Shown: positions 7,509 to 15,894, numbered from the stretch's first letter. The stretch: DNA of 34,596 nt from Gallionella sp. UBA4121 (GCA_002381565.1 DFWZ01000019.1:1-34596), one strand, 5' to 3'. Notes: generated by a model not told the origin, from the letters alone. Program-made: numbers and translations.

Positions 7509-10500
7509 ATGGGTATTTCAGGACGGATTGCTAAATATTTTCTGCACTCGCAGATGACCCCCTTGCTGGCACTGGTTGCCGTGCTGCTGGGCGCGTTTGC
7601 GGTGGCGGTGACGCCTCGCGAGGAAGAGCCGCAGATCAACGTTACCATGGCGAACGTGTTGATCGCTTATCCAGGCGCATCGGCGAAAGACGTTGCACAG
7701 ACTGTCGCTGGGCCTGCCGAGCAGGTGTTATCGCAAATTGCGGGTATAGATCATGTGTATTCGGTATCGCAGCCAGGCATGGCGGTCATTACCGTGCAGT
7801 TCAAGGTGGGGGAGCAACATGTTCCGTCGCTGGTCAAGTTGTACGACGTGGTCAATTCTCATTCCGACTGGTTGCCACCCACACTGGGGGTGGCTAAACC
7901 TATCATCAAAGCCAAAGGTATTGACGATGTGCCTATCGTCGCGTTCACCCTGTGGCGCGATCAGGCGGTAGGTGGCGGGCTGGCACTCACCCAGGTGGCG
8001 CATGCCATCGAGGCGGAGTTGAAGCGTGTGCCCGGCACACGTGAAGTATCCACGCTGGGCGGGACACAGCGCATGGTGCGGGTGCTGCTTAATCCGGAAA
8101 GTCTGAATGCGTTCGGTTTGTCCATACAGGATGTGCGTGCTGCATTGCAATCTGCCAACGTCTCACAGAATGCCGGTAATCTGGTGCAAGGCAATCGTGA
8201 AGTGCTGGTGCAAACAGGAAGCTTTCTGAGCAACGCCAGCGAGGTCAGGAAACTGGTTGTCGGCGTATCGAATAGCAAACCGGTATTTCTGGGCGATGTC
8301 GCCGAGGTGCAGGATGGAGCGGATCAGCCAGCCAGTTACGTGTGGCTGGGCACAGGTCCCGCCGCGCAGGACAAGCAGATCAAGCAAAAAGGTGAGTTCA
8401 CCGCCGTCACGGTGGCCATTTCGAAAAAGCCGGGCGCGAATGCGGTGGAAGTGGCTGACGGTTTACTCTCACGCGTGAATGAGCTGAAAGGTTCGGTGAT
8501 TCCATCCGATGTTGAGGTCAGCATCACGCGTAACTATGGTGAGACGGCCAACGACAAGGCCATGAAGCTGATCAAGAAGCTGCTGTTTGCAACAACAGCA
8601 GTGGTCGCGCTGGTTTGGCTGGCGATGGGGCGGCGCGAAGCAATGGTGGTAGGCGTCGCCGTGCTGCTGACGCTGGCGGCCACCCTGTTTGCCTCCTGGG
8701 CATGGGGCTTCACGCTGAATCGGGTGTCCTTGTTCGCGTTGATTTTTTCCATCGGAATTCTGGTCGACGATGCGATTGTGGTGGTGGAGAACATTCACCG
8801 GCGTCGTGTGCTGTCCCCGCATCAGTCGCTGTCGGAGATTATTCCCGAAGCCGTAGACGAAGTCGGCAGCCCGACGATACTGGCGACCCTCACGGTGATC
8901 GCCGCGTTGTTGCCGATGGCTTTCGTCAGCGGTTTGATGGGGCCCTATATGAGCCCGATTCCGATCAATGCCAGCATGGGGATGCTGATCTCGCTGGCGG
9001 TGGCGTTCGTCATTACGCCGTGGCTGGTGCTGCGATTTTCGGGCGGGCACCATGAGGCCGCGAAAGATGAGCGCGACTCGGCGATTCATGGTTTCTTTGT
9101 CAAAGTGCTGGGACCCTTTCTGCATGGCGAGCAGGGCAAGCCTGCCAGGCGCAAGTTGTGGCTGGCAATTCTGGCAGGATTGCTGCTGGCTGTGTCGCTG
9201 GGCGTGGTGAAACTGGTGATCCTGAAAATGCTGCCATTCGATAATAAGTCGGAATTCCAAGTGGTGGTGGATATGCCCACGGGAACCGCACTCGAGCAGA
9301 CTAACGCGGTGCTTCATGATATTGGCAGCTATCTGGCAACGGTGCCCGAGGTGACGGACTATGAGGCCTATGCAGGCGCTGCTTCGCCGATCAATTTCAA
9401 CGGGCTGGTGCGACAATACTATTTGCGCAACGGCGCTGATCAGGGTGATATTCAGGTCAATTTACGCGACAAGCACAATCGCAGTCGCAGCAGTCATGAA
9501 ATCGCCACCGCGATGCTGGCGCCCATCCAGAAAATCGCCAAGAGCTGGGGCGCAAAGGTAAAGATAGTGGAAGTGCCGCCCGGTCCGCCGGTGATGTCGC
9601 CTATCGTCGCTGAAATCTACGGGCCGGATTATGCAGAGGCTCGCCAGGTGGCGACTCGTGTGCGTGAACAGTTCGGCAAGACGACAGATATCGTCGGTAT
9701 CGACGATACGGTGACGGAGGCTGCGCCGAAGCTGCAATTGCGCGTGCTGCAAAGCAAAGCGGCGTTGCTGGGGGTATCGCCTGCTGATATCGTGGATGTG
9801 ATCGGCGTAGCCCTGTCAGGGCAGGATGTCGCGTCCATGCACGACACCAATGAAAAATATGCGCCGCCGTTGCGTATCGTCATGCCGCCCGAAAGACGCA
9901 GCAGTATAGAGGCAGTGTTGAAGCTCAAGGTGCGTGCACGTGATGGCGTGCTGGTGCCAATCTCCGAGGTGGTGCAGGCGATCCAGGTGGAGCGCGATTA
10001 CCCGATCTATCACAAGGATCTGCTGCCGGTGGTCTACGTGTTCGGCGACATGGCGGGCAAGCTGGATAGCCCGCTGTATGGCATGTTCGACATCAACAGC
10101 AAAACAAGTGGCGAAGTCCTTGCGCAGGGCGGCAATTTGAAAAGTTATTTCTTCAAGACACCGAGTAACCCATACGCCGGCTATGCGTTGAAGTGGGACG
10201 GAGAATGGCAGGTGACCTTCGAGACATTCCGCGACATGGGGATCGCCTATGGTGTCGGCCTGATTCTGATCTACTTGCTGGTGGTGGCACAGTTCAAGTC
10301 GTATCTGGTGCCGCTGATTATCATGGCGCCGATTCCGCTGACCATCATCGGCGTAATGCCGGGGCATGCCTTGCTGGGCGCGCAGTACACCGCGACGTCC
10401 ATGATAGGTATGATCGCGCTGGCCGGTATCATCGTGCGCAACTCGATCTTGCTGGTGGATTTCGTCAATCAGCAATTGGCAGCTGGCGTCACGCTGGATC

Positions 10501-10718
10501 AGGCGGTGATTGCCGCAGCAGGTGCGCGTGCCAAGCCTATCGTTCTGACCGGCCTTGCGGCGATGCTGGGCGCGCTGTTTATTCTGGATGATCCGATATT
10601 CAATGGGCTGGCGATTTCCCTGATTTTTGGTATTCTCGTCTCCACTTTATTAACATTGGTGGTGATCCCTGTGCTTTATTACGCCACGCTGTACAAAAAA
10701 ACCGGTAATATTGGCTAA
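7509..10718 (+). CDS. RND efflux pump, inner-membrane permease
   Basis: A 1069-residue proton-driven transporter of the AcrB/HAE type with 12 predicted membrane segments and two large periplasmic loops. The ATG at 7509 is preferred over upstream TTG codons because the product then begins just before the first amphipathic and membrane segments. The proton-relay aspartates are present as D420/D421 in GILVDDAIVVVEN. The position of AcrB lysine 940 seems occupied by arginine (R977 in VRNSILLVDF). The porter motif PREEEPQI differs from the PEVDPP type of classical drug pumps. The substrate cannot be read from sequence; its neighbours (Cys-pair ArsR, DUF2892) suggest a link to reactive sulfur compounds or the stress they cause. 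Confidence 0.93.
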   Translation: MGISGRIAKYFLHSQMTPLLALVAVLLGAFAVAVTPREEEPQINVTMANVLIAYPGASAKDVAQTVAGPAEQVLSQIAGIDHVYSVSQPGMAVITVQFKVGEQHVPSLVKLYDVVNSHSDWLPPTLGVAKPIIKAKGIDDVPIVAFTLWRDQAVGGGLALTQVAHAIEAELKRVPGTREVSTLGGTQRMVRVLLNPESLNAFGLSIQDVRAALQSANVSQNAGNLVQGNREVLVQTGSFLSNASEVRKLVVGVSNSKPVFLGDVAEVQDGADQPASYVWLGTGPAAQDKQIKQKGEFTAVTVAISKKPGANAVEVADGLLSRVNELKGSVIPSDVEVSITRNYGETANDKAMKLIKKLLFATTAVVALVWLAMGRREAMVVGVAVLLTLAATLFASWAWGFTLNRVSLFALIFSIGILVDDAIVVVENIHRRRVLSPHQSLSEIIPEAVDEVGSPTILATLTVIAALLPMAFVSGLMGPYMSPIPINASMGMLISLAVAFVITPWLVLRFSGGHHEAAKDERDSAIHGFFVKVLGPFLHGEQGKPARRKLWLAILAGLLLAVSLGVVKLVILKMLPFDNKSEFQVVVDMPTGTALEQTNAVLHDIGSYLATVPEVTDYEAYAGAASPINFNGLVRQYYLRNGADQGDIQVNLRDKHNRSRSSHEIATAMLAPIQKIAKSWGAKVKIVEVPPGPPVMSPIVAEIYGPDYAEARQVATRVREQFGKTTDIVGIDDTVTEAAPKLQLRVLQSKAALLGVSPADIVDVIGVALSGQDVASMHDTNEKYAPPLRIVMPPERRSSIEAVLKLKVRARDGVLVPISEVVQAIQVERDYPIYHKDLLPVVYVFGDMAGKLDSPLYGMFDINSKTSGEVLAQGGNLKSYFFKTPSNPYAGYALKWDGEWQVTFETFRDMGIAYGVGLILIYLLVVAQFKSYLVPLIIMAPIPLTIIGVMPGHALLGAQYTATSMIGMIALAGIIVRNSILLVDFVNQQLAAGVTLDQAVIAAAGARAKPIVLTGLAAMLGALFILDDPIFNGLAISLIFGILVSTLLTLVVIPVLYYATLYKKTGNIG

Positions 10719-10741
10719 TTTTATTTAAGGAGTTTCAACGC

Positions 10742-10954
10742 ATGAACGCAGAACGCATAGTCAGAATCGTTGCAGGTACTTTTATCATGTTGTCTTTGTC
10801 GCTGGGCGTTGAAGGCAGCCCGATATTCGTGAGTAAAGATTTTCTGTGGTTCACAGGCTTTGTTGGCCTGAATCTGTTCCAGAGCGGCTTTACCAGCTTT
10901 TGTCCATTGAATAATATTCTCGCGAAATTTGGCATAAAAGGCGGTTCTTGCTAG
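10742..10954 (+). CDS. DUF2892 small membrane protein (YgaP transmembrane-like)
   Basis: A 70-residue protein with two hydrophobic segments and the family hallmark NLFQSGFTSFCPLNNILAK, a single cysteine in FCPL. DUF2892 is the membrane part of the sulfur-transferase YgaP in E. coli, where the neighbouring ygaV encodes an ArsR repressor of the same Cys-pair type. Here the rhodanese part is absent from the protein, although a separate membrane-anchored rhodanese lies at 12692. Start: AAGGAG eight bases upstream of ATG. It is 23 bases after the RND permease, so it belongs to the efflux operon. It is probably an accessory membrane protein in sulfur handling; no direct function is known. Confidence 0.88.
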   Translation: MNAERIVRIVAGTFIMLSLSLGVEGSPIFVSKDFLWFTGFVGLNLFQSGFTSFCPLNNILAKFGIKGGSC

Positions 10955-12711
10955 GCAAAAATTTGCAACGCATCCCTCTAACCCACATTAGTCTGACTTT
11001 GGTCGGGCTGATGTGGGTTTTTCCGTTTTTGTATTATCGCCATCAATATCCGCTGACCACATTTGATCAGGAGTGGTGGAGCGCGCTGTTGGGCGTGCTG
11101 GCGCTCACGCAGCTGATAACCCCGGATTACTGGCGACATCCGCAAATCCCGCGCATCGTGCTGCTACCCGCCGCACTCATCGTTCTGGTGCTGCTGCAAT
11201 GGGCTGTGGGTTTGATGATCTATTTCGATCAGGCTTTACTGTATCTCTTGTACTTGCTGCTCGCGCTGTTGCTGATGATGTTGGGTGGCAGGCTGCGGGA
11301 TTGCGTAGGGCTTGAAAAACTCGCCGTGAGCCTGGCGATATTTTTGCTGATAGGCGCAGAATCGAGTGCGTTGGTTGGTGTGCTGCAACACTACCGCTGG
11401 CACACGTTGCTGGATTCTGTGGTGGTGGTGAAGATGTCTTCCGCTGTCTATGGCAACCTGGCGCAGCCCAATCATTTTGCCGATTACATCGCGCTCGGCC
11501 TGATTTCGTTGGGTCTGCTGTTCCAGCAGCGTAAACTTCCCGTGGTCTATGTGGCGTTGCTGGCAGCACCCCTGCTGTTTGTCATGACGCTGAGTGGTTC
11601 GCGCAGCAGCTGGCTCTATCTGGTGATGATGAGTGTGCTGGCCTGGTGGGGAGGGCGACGCCTGCCTGAGCTGCGCCCCCTGCTGCGTTACTGTGTGCTG
11701 TTACTGGCAGGGTTTGCCCTGATGCACGGCATCGTGCAACTGCCATTCATGAAAGGTGCGGGCAGCAATTTTGATGTCATGCATCGCATGTTCGGCGATA
11801 CGTTGTCAGTCGGCATCCGCCTGTATTTGTGGCATGAGGCGTGGCTGATTTTCAGGCAATCGCCGTGGCTGGGTGCGGGTTTTGGCCAGTTCGCCTGGCA
11901 GCATTTTCAGATGGGACCGATGTTGCGACAGGCCAATATTTCCGGTCTGTACAACAACGCGCATAATCTGATTTTTCAGCTTGCGGCGGAATCCGGCATT
12001 GCGGGTTTGACGGTGTTGTTTGCAGCGCTGACTGTCTGGCTGAATGGCATCAGGCGCGCCACGATGAGTGCGGGGCACTGGTGGGGCTATGCCATTCTGG
12101 GTGTGCTGGGCATCCACAGTCTGCTCGAGTATCCCTTGTGGTACAGCTACTTTCTGGCGATTGCAGCGATTTTGCTGGGCGCACTGGATGAAACTCGCTA
12201 TCGGCTCCGTAATGCGGGGCGCGTGTCGGTGACCGTGATGTTGTTGTTGGGACTGCTGTCACTGTTGCAGTTGCGTGTCGACTATCAGCAAATCAAAAAT
12301 ATTCTGGCGAGCCATCCGGCATCGGGCGCTGCCTTCGAGCGCTCACGCGGCGGGCTGGCCGCGCTGCATAATTGGTCCATGCTGTCACCCTATGCCGACT
12401 TGTTCACGAGTTCGTACACCCTGGTGAATGAAGAGCATCTTCAGGAGAAACTTTCCTTTAACTACAATGTGATGCGCTTTATGCCGATTGCATCGGTGGT
12501 GTACCGGCACGCCTATTTGCTGGCACAAAGTGGGCAGATCGAGCAGGCCAGACGGGTGTTTGAGCAGGCGCTCTGGTCTTATCCGGTAAATGTCGAAGAA
12601 CAGCAACAATTGGTGAAATTAGCCGAGAAAGACCCCGCGCATTTTGCCGCTCTGCTAGAATTCGCCCTCCAGAAAGAACAGGAGTACGTACGTGCAATTC
12701 ATAACAAGTAA
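10948..12711 (+). CDS. PglL/Wzy-type O-oligosaccharyltransferase or O-antigen ligase
   Basis: A 587-residue integral membrane protein with about 11-13 hydrophobic segments. Typical marks are AQPNHFADY followed by the SGSRSSWL segment, and in the large periplasmic loop NNAHNLIFQLAAESG, where the His is conserved in ligases of the Wzy_C family; after the last helices a C-terminal soluble part of about 130 residues follows. PglL enzymes transfer lipid-linked glycans to pilin or other proteins, WaaL enzymes to lipid A; the PglL subtype fits better. The start is a TTG that overlaps the end of the DUF2892 gene by 7 bases; a later TTG at 10963 is possible. Functionally it does not belong with the efflux genes; it is placed between them and the rhodanese gene, whose start it overlaps. 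Confidence 0.85.
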   Translation: MLGKNLQRIPLTHISLTLVGLMWVFPFLYYRHQYPLTTFDQEWWSALLGVLALTQLITPDYWRHPQIPRIVLLPAALIVLVLLQWAVGLMIYFDQALLYLLYLLLALLLMMLGGRLRDCVGLEKLAVSLAIFLLIGAESSALVGVLQHYRWHTLLDSVVVVKMSSAVYGNLAQPNHFADYIALGLISLGLLFQQRKLPVVYVALLAAPLLFVMTLSGSRSSWLYLVMMSVLAWWGGRRLPELRPLLRYCVLLLAGFALMHGIVQLPFMKGAGSNFDVMHRMFGDTLSVGIRLYLWHEAWLIFRQSPWLGAGFGQFAWQHFQMGPMLRQANISGLYNNAHNLIFQLAAESGIAGLTVLFAALTVWLNGIRRATMSAGHWWGYAILGVLGIHSLLEYPLWYSYFLAIAAILLGALDETRYRLRNAGRVSVTVMLLLGLLSLLQLRVDYQQIKNILASHPASGAAFERSRGGLAALHNWSMLSPYADLFTSSYTLVNEEHLQEKLSFNYNVMRFMPIASVVYRHAYLLAQSGQIEQARRVFEQALWSYPVNVEEQQQLVKLAEKDPAHFAALLEFALQKEQEYVRAIHNK

Positions 12712-13102
12712 TTTTTTACCGATTTCACTGGCCCTGATGAGCGGCACGATGATTTTGTGGTCCATGTTTGGCAACCGTTTTCGCGGCGTCAAGGAAGTGG
12801 ACACCAACGGTGCATTACAACTCATCAACCACAAGAATGCCTTCGTGCTGGATGTGCGCGAACCGTCAGAATACGAGAGCGGGCATCTTTTGAATGCCAA
12901 GCTGATTCCGCTGGGCAAGCTCAAGGCGCGCATTTCCGAGTTGGAAAAACAAAAGGACAAGCCCGTCGTGGTGGTCTGCCGGAGCGGCAATCGATCCGGC
13001 ACGGCTTGTGCGATTCTGTCCAAACAGGGATTTACCCAGGCTTATAATCTGATGGGGGGCATGATGGCATGGCAAAAATCCAATCTGCCGGTACAAAAAT
13101 GA
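12692..13102 (+). CDS. Membrane-anchored rhodanese (YibN-like)
   Basis: A 136-residue sulfurtransferase-like protein: one N-terminal membrane segment (about 7-25) and a single rhodanese domain (about 33-132) with the active-site loop CRSGNRSG and the DVREPSEY motif. The GTG start is backed by AGGAG seven bases upstream, inside the end of the ligase gene (20-base overlap). The arrangement rhodanese-grxC-secB-gpsA matches E. coli yibN-grxC-secB-gpsA, so it is an ancient neighbour of protein export genes. It may carry persulfide sulfur at the inner membrane and could connect functionally with the Cys-pair repressor upstream; that link is inference. Confidence 0.92.
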   Translation: MQFITSNFLPISLALMSGTMILWSMFGNRFRGVKEVDTNGALQLINHKNAFVLDVREPSEYESGHLLNAKLIPLGKLKARISELEKQKDKPVVVVCRSGNRSGTACAILSKQGFTQAYNLMGGMMAWQKSNLPVQK

Positions 13103-13359
13103 TGGCGAAAATAGTCATGTACAGCACGGAAGTATGCCCTTATTGCATACGTGCCGAGCAGTTGTTGCAACGCAGGGGTGTCACTTCGATCGAAAAAATC
13201 AGGATCGATCTGGACCCCGAATTGCGCATCGCAATGGTGGAGAAAACCGGCCGGCGTACCGTGCCGCAAATTTTTATCAACGAGCAGCATGTCGGCGGCT
13301 ATGATGATCTGGCCGAACTGGATCAGGCAGGTTTATTAACTGCATTGCTGGCTAATTAA
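13102..13359 (+). CDS. grxC: Glutaredoxin 3
   Basis: A small thiol-disulfide oxidoreductase of 85 residues that reduces disulfides and mixed glutathione disulfides. The dithiol active site CPYC (C12, C15), the cis-proline segment TVPQIFI and the glutathione-binding GGYDDL are all present. Start is ATG 13102 or the adjacent ATG 13099, which overlaps the rhodanese stop (ATGA); no separate Shine-Dalgarno is visible, so translation is probably coupled to the rhodanese. An earlier in-frame ATG at 13069 lies inside the rhodanese gene and would add residues unlike the family. Confidence 0.95.
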   Translation: MAKIVMYSTEVCPYCIRAEQLLQRRGVTSIEKIRIDLDPELRIAMVEKTGRRTVPQIFINEQHVGGYDDLAELDQAGLLTALLAN

Positions 13360-13374
13360 TTTCAAGGATAAAGC

Positions 13375-13836
13375 ATGACTGAAACAACTCAGGATAACAC
13401 TCAACCGATGTTCAATATGGACAAAATCTATGTGAAGGATATCTCGCTGGAAATCCCGCATGCGCCCCAGATCTTCCTGGAGCGTGAAAGCCCGCAAATC
13501 GAGGTGCAATTGCATACATCGGCAGGTAGCGTCGATGACGGCGTTTTTGAAGTGACCGTGACTGCAACCGTCACGGCAAAAATAGCCGATAAAGTGATGT
13601 TTCTGATCGAAGCCAAGCAGGCCGGAATATTTACTTTGCGCAATTTGCCTGAGGCGGAAAAGGAGCCTGTGTTGGCGGTGATGTGCCCCAACATCCTGTT
13701 CCCTTATTTGCGCGAAGTGGTGTCCGATGTGTCCGTGCGCGCCGGTTTCGCACCGGTGATGCTGAACCCGATCAACTTCGACGTGCTGTACCAGCAGCAG
13801 CAACAAACTCAAGCGGCCGGGGCAACTACCCACTAG
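13375..13836 (+). CDS. secB: Protein-export chaperone SecB
   Basis: A cytoplasmic tetrameric chaperone that keeps precursor proteins unfolded and hands them to SecA. The 153-residue length is typical. Conserved elements are QRIYVKDISLE-like KIYVKDISLE near residue 17, the acidic FLE segment, LAVMCPNILFPYLRE, and the C-terminal PINFDVLY with a Gln-rich flexible tail. AAGGA precedes the ATG. It follows grxC by 15 bases, the same order as in E. coli. Confidence 0.97.
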   Translation: MTETTQDNTQPMFNMDKIYVKDISLEIPHAPQIFLERESPQIEVQLHTSAGSVDDGVFEVTVTATVTAKIADKVMFLIEAKQAGIFTLRNLPEAEKEPVLAVMCPNILFPYLREVVSDVSVRAGFAPVMLNPINFDVLYQQQQQTQAAGATTH

Positions 13837-13845
13837 GGGCTGTAG

Positions 13846-14286
13846 ATGAAACCGGCCAGCTTATTTGTCGCGCTGTGCATGTGTGCTGCAACTGCGGCAC
13901 AGGCGGTGGATTATGTGTCAGTCGGAGAAAGCGCCGCAATTCTTTACGACGCGCCTTCTCTCAAGGCGAAAAAATTATTCGTCGTGAACCGTTATATGCC
14001 ATTCGAACAGGTCGTGACCCTGGATAACTGGGTCAAGGTACGCGATCATTCGGGCGGGTTGTACTGGCTGGAAAAGCGCGTGTTATCGGATAAGAAGTAC
14101 GTTTTTGCGGTGAATCCGGTGGTTGATGTGCGCGCAGGGCCCGATTTCGGTGCGGCCCGTGTGTTTCAGGTGCGACAGCAAGTCGCGCTGGAATTGCTTG
14201 AATCTACCGGTACGGGCTGGGTGAAAGTGCGCCACAGGGACGGTGAGGTTGGCTATGTGAAAAGCACCGAGGTGTGGGGCGAGTAA
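13846..14286 (+). CDS. Secreted SH3-domain protein
   Basis: A 146-residue exported protein with a signal peptide ending at AQA (about residue 20) and two bacterial SH3-like repeats. The first (about 25-85) has YDAPSLKAKKL and WVKVRDHSG; the second (about 88-146) has VDVRAGPDF and WVKVRHRDGEVGYV. Such domains bind peptidoglycan or act as scaffolds in the envelope. It lies between secB and gpsA, 9 bases after secB, with an AGGGG ribosome site that overlaps the secB stop. Its role is unknown; cell-wall binding is inferred from the fold. Confidence 0.85.
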   Translation: MKPASLFVALCMCAATAAQAVDYVSVGESAAILYDAPSLKAKKLFVVNRYMPFEQVVTLDNWVKVRDHSGGLYWLEKRVLSDKKYVFAVNPVVDVRAGPDFGAARVFQVRQQVALELLESTGTGWVKVRHRDGEVGYVKSTEVWGE

Positions 14287-14293
14287 ATTAACA

Positions 14294-14387
14294 ATGGAAA
14301 ATTGATCATGGTAAATTGAGAAATCATTTTGCCAAATCTTTCTTCCGCTACATTATTCATTCTCAATTATCCATTCTCAATTACCTT
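14294..14387. repeat. Long imperfect inverted repeat built of 7-base words before gpsA
   Basis: Left arm 14294-14322 and right arm 14360-14387 are near reverse complements. Each arm is itself a 14-base tandem (two 7-base words): ttctcaattatcca followed by ttctcaattacctt on the right. The element fills almost all of the 105 bases between the SH3 gene and gpsA. No Shine-Dalgarno sequence remains between it and the gpsA ATG. Confidence 0.8.
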
Positions 14388-14391
14388 TTCA

Positions 14392-15387
14392 ATGAATATT
14401 ACCGTTATCGGTGCAGGGGCATGGGGAACGGCGCTGGCCATCAGTGTTGCGGCACGGCATTGCGTCACCCTTTGGGGGCGTGATGTCGCGCAGATTGCCG
14501 CGATGCATGCCGCGCGCTGCAATCAGCGTTATCTGCCTGATGTGTCGCTGCCCGAGAACCTCTCTTTGAGTTCGGATTTTTCAGCCGCACTGAAAGATGC
14601 CGAACTGGTCATACTCGCAGTGCCAACGGCGGCGTTGCGTCTAACGCTGCAACGGATCGCTCAAGCCGGCCATCCCGCTTGCGGTGTGGTGTGGTTGTGC
14701 AAGGGTTTTGAGGCACACACGTCGTTGCTGCCCCATCAGGTGGCCGAACAGGTTTTGCCGTCCGACTTTCATCGCGGTGTGTTGTCCGGCCCAAGTTTCG
14801 CGCTGGAAGTGGCGCGTGGCTTGCCTACTGCCTTGGTAATGGCCTCAGCTGACGAGGCGTTTGCGCAGCGCACGGCGCAGGCGCTTCACCATTCCCGCCT
14901 GCGGGTCTATGCCAGCAATGATGTGATCGGTGTGGAAGTCGGCGGTGCGGTCAAGAACGTCATGGCGATCGCCGCCGGTGTCTGCGATGGCATGCAGTTG
15001 GGTAATAACGCCCGCGCCGCGCTGATCACACGGGGGCTTGCCGAAATTACCCGGCTGGGCCTGAAGCTGGGCGGTCGCACCGAGACACTGGGCGGTTTAT
15101 CGGGCGCCGGGGACTTGATACTGACCTGTACCGGTGATTTGTCGCGCAACCGGCGGGTAGGCCTTTTGCTGGCACAGGAGCTGAGCCTGGATGAGATACT
15201 GGGGCAGTTAGGTCATGTCGCCGAAGGCGTGTATGCCGTGCGTGAGGCGCACCAGCTGGCGCTGCGTCTGGGTGTGGATATGCCGATTTGCGACGCGGTT
15301 TATCGCGTGCTCTACGATCATGTTCCCACCCGTGAGATGGTCGCTCAGTTGCTCAATCGTACCGCAAGCCTCGAATTCAGCCATTGA
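14392..15387 (+). CDS. gpsA: NAD(P)-dependent glycerol-3-phosphate dehydrogenase
   Basis: A cytosolic enzyme of 331 residues that reduces dihydroxyacetone phosphate to sn-glycerol-3-phosphate for phospholipid synthesis. The dinucleotide loop GAGAWG sits at 7-12, the catalytic lysine region reads GGAVKNVMAIAAG, and GLSGAGDLILTC is the family signature near 235. The ATG at 14392 gives the usual start MNITVIGAG; an upstream TTG-type start at 14329 would translate the intergenic repeat and is rejected. There is no ribosome binding site directly before the ATG because a repeat element occupies that place; expression may depend on read-through or leaderless initiation. Confidence 0.96.
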   Translation: MNITVIGAGAWGTALAISVAARHCVTLWGRDVAQIAAMHAARCNQRYLPDVSLPENLSLSSDFSAALKDAELVILAVPTAALRLTLQRIAQAGHPACGVVWLCKGFEAHTSLLPHQVAEQVLPSDFHRGVLSGPSFALEVARGLPTALVMASADEAFAQRTAQALHHSRLRVYASNDVIGVEVGGAVKNVMAIAAGVCDGMQLGNNARAALITRGLAEITRLGLKLGGRTETLGGLSGAGDLILTCTGDLSRNRRVGLLLAQELSLDEILGQLGHVAEGVYAVREAHQLALRLGVDMPICDAVYRVLYDHVPTREMVAQLLNRTASLEFSH

Positions 15388-15429
15388 AGCAGCCCTCCTG
15401 CCATCCATTAGGGCGCGCTTAACTCGTAA

Positions 15430-15450
15430 AATCCGCGTAATCTGCGGATT
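15430..15450 (-). terminator. Possible terminator after the small conserved gene
   Basis: A 7-bp stem (15430-15436 with 15444-15450, aatccgc/gcggatt) with a 7-nt loop. On the - strand it is followed by TTTTAC and starts 14 bases after the stop of the gene at 15465, which fits a weak intrinsic terminator. It also lies between convergent genes and could serve gpsA poorly. Confidence 0.45.
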
Positions 15451-15464
15451 GAGCTGAGGCGTCT

Positions 15465-15743
15465 TTAGTCCTCGGATTTCCCCATATGCAATTTGATGAC
15501 ATTGGTTTTCTGCGGCTGATCGGCATAATACGGTTTTTCGTTTCTGCTAAACCCCAGTTCTGCGGCCAGTTCCGCTTCACGATCCGAGATCACGCCAAAG
15601 CATGCCCGAATATCCTGAATAGTTTCATCCGACAGAGGGTGTGGCATGCCGGGTTTAGTCGCGGTGTCCTTTACGACGCTGGCCAGGATTTTGCGCATTG
15701 AGCGGAGGATCTGTTGCTCTTGCGACAGGTTTTCAGTGTTCAT
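15465..15743 (-). CDS. Small conserved protein of unknown function
   Basis: A 92-residue soluble protein. The pattern, a helix with QQILRSMRKILASVVKDTAT, then PGMPHPLSDETIQDIRACFGVISDREAELA, is one I recall from a conserved betaproteobacterial family without a proven role; it is sometimes annotated together with segregation/condensation proteins. I take the ATG at 15743 as start because AAGG lies five bases upstream; an upstream TTG would add only six residues. It stands alone between gpsA (convergent) and trmL (same strand, 152 bases upstream). No motif reveals a function. Confidence 0.75.
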   Translation of the reverse strand: MNTENLSQEQQILRSMRKILASVVKDTATKPGMPHPLSDETIQDIRACFGVISDREAELAAELGFSRNEKPYYADQPQKTNVIKLHMGKSED

Positions 15744-15894
15744 CTTTGCCTTATTTATCAAATATTAAACGGATGTGATGTTGGAATGATTCACGTGGCA
15801 GTGATCATAAAACGACTTTGAGCATACTGGCAAACAGGTTTTTAGCATTGCTGAAAAATTGCACTTCAGGGTTGGGGCCGCTCGCCTGGAAACG

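Noticed and set aside
8469..9416. A 315-codon open frame on the - strand opposite the RND pump
   Set aside because: It has a His/Gln/Arg-rich composition typical of antisense frames over GC-rich coding DNA, no family motif and no ribosome site; the + strand frame is a clear RND pump.
9816..10475. A 219-codon - strand frame opposite the end of the RND pump
   Set aside because: Antisense shadow with no membrane or domain pattern.
14329..14391. N-terminal extension of GpsA from 14329
   Set aside because: The extension would translate the right arm of a repeat; the family starts at the dinucleotide fold immediately after ATG 14392.
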